This document shows, in pieces, positions 59,971 to 64,000 of a stretch of 64,000 bases of DNA; positions within the stretch are counted from its first letter, which is position 1, and every line of letters begins with the position of its first letter. Below the pieces are notes generated by a model. That model ran no database searches. It saw only the letters and a list, made by a program, of their open reading frames with translations, and was not told the origin of the DNA. This stretch comes from SBAX01 sp964646605 (GTDB lineage Bacteria > Planctomycetota > Phycisphaerae > UBA1845), in contig CAZYEX010000012.1 in NCBI GenBank assembly GCA_964646605.1, positions 1-64,000 on the forward strand. Direction: 5' to 3'. The position numbers and the translations under genes are program-made.

Positions 59971-60492
59971 CTATGCACTGTCGCGCCCCACTCGCTCGAA
60001 GTTCTCCCGCTCCCCGAGCCCGCGCAGCGGATAATCCTTACGAAGGGGATGGGCCTCGAAGCCCTCCCAGGTCAGAATGCGGCGCAAGTCCGGGTGCCCC
60101 GCGAACCGAATTCCGAACATATCCCACACTTCCCGCTCCAACCACTCCGCGCCCTTCCATATCCCCACCACCGACGGAACCTCGGGGTTGGGATCATTCA
60201 CATAACACTTCGCCCACAGTCGATGCTCACGGCTGAGGGAAAGAAGCGAGTAGATCACCGCGAAACGATCGCGCGCTTGCGGAAAATTCAGGTAATCCAC
60301 ACAAGTCAGATCGCAGAGCTGCTCGAACGCGCATCGCGGATCGTTGTACAGGAAACGCATCACTTCGAGCAGTCGATCCGCGGGAACCTGGACGCACAGT
60401 TGTTCCTTCGACTTGTCGGACGTGGCGAGCAACGGCGCCGGCGCCAACGCAACCCCTGGGAACTGCCCGACCAGAGCCTCGATCACTGCCAT
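59971..60492 (-). CDS. nuoC: NADH-quinone oxidoreductase subunit C
   Basis: The 173-residue 30-kDa subunit has FEQLCDLTCVDYL, FAVIYSLLSLSREHR and the family signature GAEWLEREVWDMFGIRFAGHPDLRR... in part (about residues 115-140), ending KDYPLRGLGE. It is a peripheral-arm subunit adjoining NuoD. The ATG at 60492 is preferred over a GTG at 60504. Confidence 0.94.
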   Translation of the reverse strand: MAVIEALVGQFPGVALAPAPLLATSDKSKEQLCVQVPADRLLEVMRFLYNDPRCAFEQLCDLTCVDYLNFPQARDRFAVIYSLLSLSREHRLWAKCYVNDPNPEVPSVVGIWKGAEWLEREVWDMFGIRFAGHPDLRRILTWEGFEAHPLRKDYPLRGLGERENFERVGRDSA

Positions 60493-60513
60493 CGCGGAAC
60501 CCACGCAGTCTCC

Positions 60514-61110
60514 TTACCTCGCAGGGTCCGTCGGAACCTTCACTTGCACCGGTGCCTCGACCATCAACCCCATTCCGCGGGCTCGCGGCGAACCCCCGCG
60601 CACACCCTCCTTCTCGATGATCCGTTGAATGGCCATCACTCCTTCGATCAATGTTTCCGGGCGAGGAGGGCACCCCGGAACATACACGTCCACGGGCAAA
60701 AACTGGTCCACCCCCTGTACCACCGCGTACGTGTCGAAGACGCCGCCCGAGCTCGCGCACGCTCCCATGCTGAGCACCCACTTGGGCTCGGCCATTTGCA
60801 TATAGATCCGTTGCAAGACCGGCATGGACTTGATCGCCACCCGTCCGGCGACAATCAAGAGATCGCATTGTCGCGGCGTGAAGCGCATGACCTCGGCCCC
60901 AAATCGGGCGATGTCGTAGCGGCTTGCCCCGGTGGCCATCAGTTCGATGCCGCAACACGCCGTCGCAAAGGGCATCGGCCACAGCGAATTCTTCCGCGAC
61001 CAATTGACCGTCTTTTCCCGAAGAAGGTCCAGGACGTAACTGAGTTTCGTGGCCAGGAACTCTTCCTTGCTGGCCTGGTACGGCGCGGCCACTTCCAACG
61101 CTAGTCCCAT
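60514..61110 (-). CDS. nuoB: NADH-quinone oxidoreductase subunit B
   Basis: The 198-residue PSST subunit has the N2-cluster ligands: ATACCGIEL (two adjacent Cys, about 49-50), SMGACASSGG and PGCPPRPE. It also has RFGAEVMRFTPRQCDLL. It binds the terminal [4Fe-4S] cluster next to the quinone site. The start MGLALEV at 61110 overlaps the nuoA end by ten bases. Confidence 0.95.
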   Translation of the reverse strand: MGLALEVAAPYQASKEEFLATKLSYVLDLLREKTVNWSRKNSLWPMPFATACCGIELMATGASRYDIARFGAEVMRFTPRQCDLLIVAGRVAIKSMPVLQRIYMQMAEPKWVLSMGACASSGGVFDTYAVVQGVDQFLPVDVYVPGCPPRPETLIEGVMAIQRIIEKEGVRGGSPRARGMGLMVEAPVQVKVPTDPAR

Positions 61111-61520
61111 TCGAACGCCCCTTTCTTCCATTCGTACACCAACCCGAAAAGAAGGAGCAGGAAAAAGACGGTCATCACCGCAAGAACAAATCCCTTCCCC
61201 ACCACGGCGCCGCTATCCAGCATGTACATCGTTCCGGTCGTCGACGCGCGATGAAACACCAGCGCCCAGGGCCAAAGAAAGATCACTTCCACGTCGAACA
61301 ACATGAAGAGCATCGCCACCACATAGAAACGGATATGGAACCGTCGCCGCGCGCTGTCGTGGACGGGCATCCCCGATTCGTAGGGGCTGTCCTTCACGGG
61401 CCCGTGGCGCCTCGGCCCGATCGCGTGGGCCAGGATCAGCATCACCCCCGTGATCACCACGACCACGGCGATGGTGAATCCGATCGCGGCGTAGGAATTG
61501 AATCGCTCGATATCACCCAT
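61101..61520 (-). CDS. nuoA: NADH-quinone oxidoreductase subunit A
   Basis: This 139-residue protein has three helices, the first at about 12-32. The signature PYESGMPVHDSARRRFHIRF (about 46-65) and FMLFDVEVIFLWPWA follow. It is the first gene of the complex I operon. The initial helix and start MGDIERFNSYAA fit NuoA. Confidence 0.95.
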   Translation of the reverse strand: MGDIERFNSYAAIGFTIAVVVVITGVMLILAHAIGPRRHGPVKDSPYESGMPVHDSARRRFHIRFYVVAMLFMLFDVEVIFLWPWALVFHRASTTGTMYMLDSGAVVGKGFVLAVMTVFFLLLLFGLVYEWKKGAFEWD

Positions 61521-61622
61521 CTTGCCGTGAAGCCCGAAACCGCCGCCTTGCCGTCTCGGCGACCGACCCGAATTACCGGTCCGCCTTCGTACACCCCGGC
61601 CTAAGATCGACCGACCGCTATG

Positions 61623-61650
61623 AGTCTACTCCAATCCCTTTCGGGGTCAA
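61623..61650 (-). promoter_or_regulatory. predicted sigma70-type promoter of the nuo operon
   Basis: On the minus strand TTGACC (61650-61645) and TAGACT (61628-61623) are separated by 16 bases. An AT-rich tract, suitable as an UP element, lies just upstream (61651-61690). A start site near 61615 would leave a leader of about 95 bases before nuoA. The match is good but unproven. Confidence 0.4.
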
Positions 61651-61906
61651 TGAAAGTTTTCACAATCTTTTCATAACTTCCGTATTCACAAACGCTTACG
61701 GCGCACCGCAGGCGGCGATTTCGTCCCCGGCGCCAAGACCCCGCCCGACGACGACCTCGGACACCGCGTCGTGCTGGCAGGTCCCGCGGGGTTCTCCGTC
61801 TGGTTTTCGTGACCGGTCATACGTCCGCTGACTGCCGCCACCCAGCGCCAAAAACCACGCAAAAGCGTGCCACCGCCTACGAATCTGGATTTGCGAATGC
61901 GTTGGC

Positions 61907-61935
61907 TTGACTCGCAATCGACGACTTGCTACAAC
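61907..61935 (+). promoter_or_regulatory. predicted sigma70-type promoter of the S1-domain gene
   Basis: TTGACT (61907-61912) and TACAAC (61930-61935) are separated by 17 bases, close to consensus. Transcription from about 61942 would give a 255-base leader before the S1 start, long enough for feedback control of the kind known for rpsA in other bacteria. Confidence 0.45.
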
Positions 61936-62196
61936 CGCCTCGGTGCCGGTGTGGACCGGTCTCGTCGAGGGACTCCGGCACGCATGCACATCGGCTCGCA
62001 CGGAAGCTCGTGCGGTCAACGTCGATATGCGGCGGAAGGATAAACCAGACGGCCCGGCTTTCGACTCGAAGCCGCCGTCGCACAAAAGAAGCGAAGGCTT
62101 GATTCGCCGCGGGTCTTGTCGGACTCCCCAGCCGGAGTCGTGAGCGCCCGCCAATTTCGACCGCAACCCCAGCCTCCTCAAACAGCAGTCGCCTTG

Positions 62197-63717
62197 ATGA
62201 GCGAGTTTCTCCAATCCGACGATGCCCACGACGCCTTCCCGAAGGATGCCGCTGCGCCGAACTCGCCGAGCATGAGTGAGCTGGACCGCGAGATCGCCGA
62301 CGCTTTCGCATCCATGCCCCCTTCGGACCTTGCGGAACTCAGCGGTGTCGTTGGCTCGGCTGACGGCGCCGCCGCGGGCACCGAACTTATCGGCACCGTC
62401 ACCGGCGTCACCGAGGACGACGTCTTCCTTCAGTTCGGCGTGAAGTCCCAGGGCGTGATGCCTCGTTTGCAATTCGGAAAGAAAGAACCTATCGAGGTCG
62501 GGCGGCGCGTGGACGTGGTGGTCGATCGCTTCGACGCCGACTCCGGGCTCATCATCGTAAGTCGCAAAGGCGCCATTCAGCGGGCCACCTGGACCAACCT
62601 CACCATCGGAATGCTCGTCGAGGGCAAGGTCACCGGGCTTAACAAGGGCGGGCTGGAGGTCGATCTCAAGGGAATTCGCGCTTTCATGCCCGGCTCCCAG
62701 GTCGACATCGTCCCCATGAAGGACATCTCCCTGCTGCTCAACCAGATGGTTCGCTGCGAAGTGATCGAGCTGGACCGCCGCTCCAAGAGCGTCATCCTGA
62801 GCCGCCGCAAGGGCATGGAGCGCGAGCTCGCCGAATCCCGCGAAAAGCTCCGCGCCGAACTCGCCGCGGGACAAACCCGATCCGGCGTCGTCCGCGGCAT
62901 CACCGACTTCGGAGCCTTCGTCGATCTCGGCGGCGTGGACGGGCTGATCCACATCCGCGATTTGAGCTGGGGCTCGGTGCAAAAAGTGAGCGACGTCCTG
63001 TCCCCCGGGCAGCGCGTGGACGTCCTGGTGCTCAAGGTCGACGCCAAGCGCGAGCGAATCTCGCTGGGCCTCAAACAGGTCCTGCCCGATCCCTGGGAAA
63101 ACGTCGTTCAGCGATATCCCGTGGGAACAACGCTCAAAGCCCGCGTGATGCGCATCGCCGATTTCGGCGCTTTCGCGGAGTTGGAATCGGGCGTCGAGGG
63201 TCTCATCCCCGTCAGCGAGATGGGCTGGTCGCGGGGCAAGAAGACCACGGACGTCGTCAGCGTCGGCGCGATGGTGGATTGCGTGGTCATCCGCCTCGAA
63301 GCGGACAAGCGGCGGATCGCGCTCAGCATGAAGCAGGTCCAGCCCGACCCGTGGGCCGGCGTCTTCGAAGGATTCCCGGTGAACTCGGTCATCAAGGGCA
63401 AGGTGACGCGTCTGGCCGACTTCGGCGCCTTCGTGGAACTCACCCCCGGCGTCGAGGGCTTGATCCACATCTCCGAGCTGTCCGACAAGCGCGTGAAGAC
63501 CTGTGCCGACGTCGTCCAGCCGGGCCAGGAAGTCGAGACGCGCATCCTCGGCGTGGATCGCGAGAACCGCCGAATCTCGCTCTCCATCAAGGCCCTTCTC
63601 GCCGCCGACGCCGCCGAGATGGCCACCTACGCCGCGGCGCCGCACCAACCCGCCAAACTCGAGAAAAAGCGAAAAAAACCCCTCCGCGGCGGCCTCTCCA
63701 GCCATTTCGAATGGTGA
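62197..63717 (+). CDS. five-domain S1 RNA-binding protein (ribosomal protein S1-like)
   Basis: The 506-residue protein contains five S1 domains, at about residues 65-130, 145-210, 230-300, 315-385 and 400-470. Motifs such as GVVRGITDFGAFVDLGG, RIADFGAFAELESGVEGLIP and KVTRLADFGAFVELTPG mark domains 3 to 5; domains 1 and 2 are more divergent, as in ribosome-binding S1 domains. An acidic N-terminal stretch and a basic tail (KLEKKRKKP) frame them. It probably helps mRNA binding on the 30S subunit; Escherichia coli S1 has six domains. The ATG at 62197 is chosen over a TTG at 62116. Confidence 0.9.
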   Translation: MSEFLQSDDAHDAFPKDAAAPNSPSMSELDREIADAFASMPPSDLAELSGVVGSADGAAAGTELIGTVTGVTEDDVFLQFGVKSQGVMPRLQFGKKEPIEVGRRVDVVVDRFDADSGLIIVSRKGAIQRATWTNLTIGMLVEGKVTGLNKGGLEVDLKGIRAFMPGSQVDIVPMKDISLLLNQMVRCEVIELDRRSKSVILSRRKGMERELAESREKLRAELAAGQTRSGVVRGITDFGAFVDLGGVDGLIHIRDLSWGSVQKVSDVLSPGQRVDVLVLKVDAKRERISLGLKQVLPDPWENVVQRYPVGTTLKARVMRIADFGAFAELESGVEGLIPVSEMGWSRGKKTTDVVSVGAMVDCVVIRLEADKRRIALSMKQVQPDPWAGVFEGFPVNSVIKGKVTRLADFGAFVELTPGVEGLIHISELSDKRVKTCADVVQPGQEVETRILGVDRENRRISLSIKALLAADAAEMATYAAAPHQPAKLEKKRKKPLRGGLSSHFEW

Positions 63718-63749
63718 CGCGCCTCAAGTCTGGGGCGACATGAAACCCT

Positions 63750-63983
63750 TCAGTCCGAGGCGCTGCGGGACGGGGCGTCTTCCGCGGTGATGCCGAACCG
63801 ATTCATCATTTCCTCAAGCGAAACACCGGGTTTGCCACGATCTTCCCGTTTTGCGTGTTCGAGCAGCAGGAGGTCCTCGGCGTCCTCCAGGAGTTCCTGC
63901 ATGGTCACGAATTCCTCGTACGGAAGCACGACGAACTCGTTCCTGCCGTTCTTCTTCAGAAACTCCGGATGGAACTGAATCAT
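63750..63983 (-). CDS. Phd/YefM-type antitoxin
   Basis: The 77-residue protein has the Phd/YefM pattern: FLKKNGRNEFVVLPYEEFV (residues about 9-27), then MQELLEDAEDLLLLEHAKR and GVSLEEMMNRFGI, a C-terminal toxin-wrapping helix. Such proteins repress their operon and neutralise RelE-like toxins. Downstream (toward lower coordinates) lies only the convergent S1 gene 32 bases away, so no toxin follows; a partner might precede it outside the window. The gene looks intact. Confidence 0.75.
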   Translation of the reverse strand: MIQFHPEFLKKNGRNEFVVLPYEEFVTMQELLEDAEDLLLLEHAKREDRGKPGVSLEEMMNRFGITAEDAPSRSASD

Positions 63984-64000
63984 GACGCCCTCCCGTCTAC

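Larger units (their letters stand above)
61521..62196. other. divergent regulatory interval between nuoA and the S1 gene
   Basis: No gene is supported between the two starts. The interval holds a promoter candidate for each direction (61623-61650 and 61907-61935), an AT-rich block at 61651-61690 next to the nuo promoter, and a leader of about 255 bases before the S1 gene. The middle portion (about 61696-61900) shows nothing recognisable. Confidence 0.5.

Noticed and set aside
61696..63705. 669-codon minus-strand open frame opposite the S1 gene
   Set aside because: It is the antisense shadow of a clear five-domain S1 gene. Its repeated HVG/DDV-like composition mirrors the S1 repeats and no family motif is seen.
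1..64000. tRNA, rRNA and transposase genes
   Set aside because: No cloverleaf-like sequences, conserved rRNA stretches or transposase motifs were recognised on reading; a covariance-model search was not possible here.

Overview
The window reads as a chromosomal piece of a GC-rich Planctomycetota bacterium, probably close to the Phycisphaerae. Evidence for this is a HYExAFE-motif protein, PEP-CTERM and IPTL-CTERM-like sorting tails, a DUF1570-like secreted metallopeptidase-fold protein, a PEGA lipoprotein, and intergenic spaces filled with short palindromic and heptad repeats. Genus and species cannot be read from the sequence. No rRNA, tRNA, CRISPR array, phage or insertion sequence with a transposase was recognised.

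Layout. 1-3.2 kb (minus strand): small secreted or anchored proteins, a HYExAFE protein, a lipoprotein, and a BrnT-type toxin/antitoxin pair whose toxin is frameshifted. 3.5-6.3 kb: a YkgJ-like Cys-cluster protein, rsmD overlapping cca, and an orphan FliN-like SpoA protein. 6.5-12 kb (minus strand): a fatty-acid/phospholipid operon rpmF-plsX-fabH-fabD-fabG-acpP-fabF with tightly coupled genes. 12.2-17.6 kb: nth, moaE/moaD, a DinB-fold protein, a Cys-rich repeat lipoprotein, a VapBC-like pair and an Mrp/ApbC Fe-S carrier. 17.7-25.3 kb: a histidine kinase/OmpR-type regulator pair, a CBS-domain protein, two metallophosphoesterases, a PEGA lipoprotein, the YidC insertase and a lone receiver protein. 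25.5-26.7 kb: two tandem PEP-CTERM paralogues.

27.3-32.2 kb is the most unusual accessory locus. A FabZ-like dehydratase is followed by a ketosynthase-like protein that has lost both active-site histidines (chain-length-factor-like) and by an intact ketosynthase. The two ketosynthase genes are separated by an XRE-ImmA/IrrE plus DUF4411 (PIN-like) module that looks inserted. 32.3-36.7 kb: two POT-family peptide transporters with large soluble insertions. 36.9-43.9 kb: mutM carrying an in-frame intergenic-type repeat, a large RCC1-repeat surface protein flanked by 37-bp inverted repeats, a soluble histidine kinase and a DUF1570-like protein.

44-61.5 kb (minus strand): a complete NADH:quinone oxidoreductase operon, nuoA-B-C-D-[nucleotidyltransferase]-E-[polytopic membrane protein]-F-G-H-I-J-K-L-M-N, ending in the NAD(P)HX epimerase gene nnrE and led by a recognisable promoter. 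Divergent from it, a sigma70-like promoter with a long leader precedes a five-S1-domain protein; a Phd/YefM-like antitoxin gene closes the window.

A theme across the window is the repeat content. At least a dozen intergenic arrays have a strict 7-nt period but different sequences. Many begin at, or even supply, the stop codons of flanking genes, and several form inverted pairs between convergent genes. Other palindrome families also reach into coding sequence (mutM, the PEGA lipoprotein, a ketosynthase stop codon).
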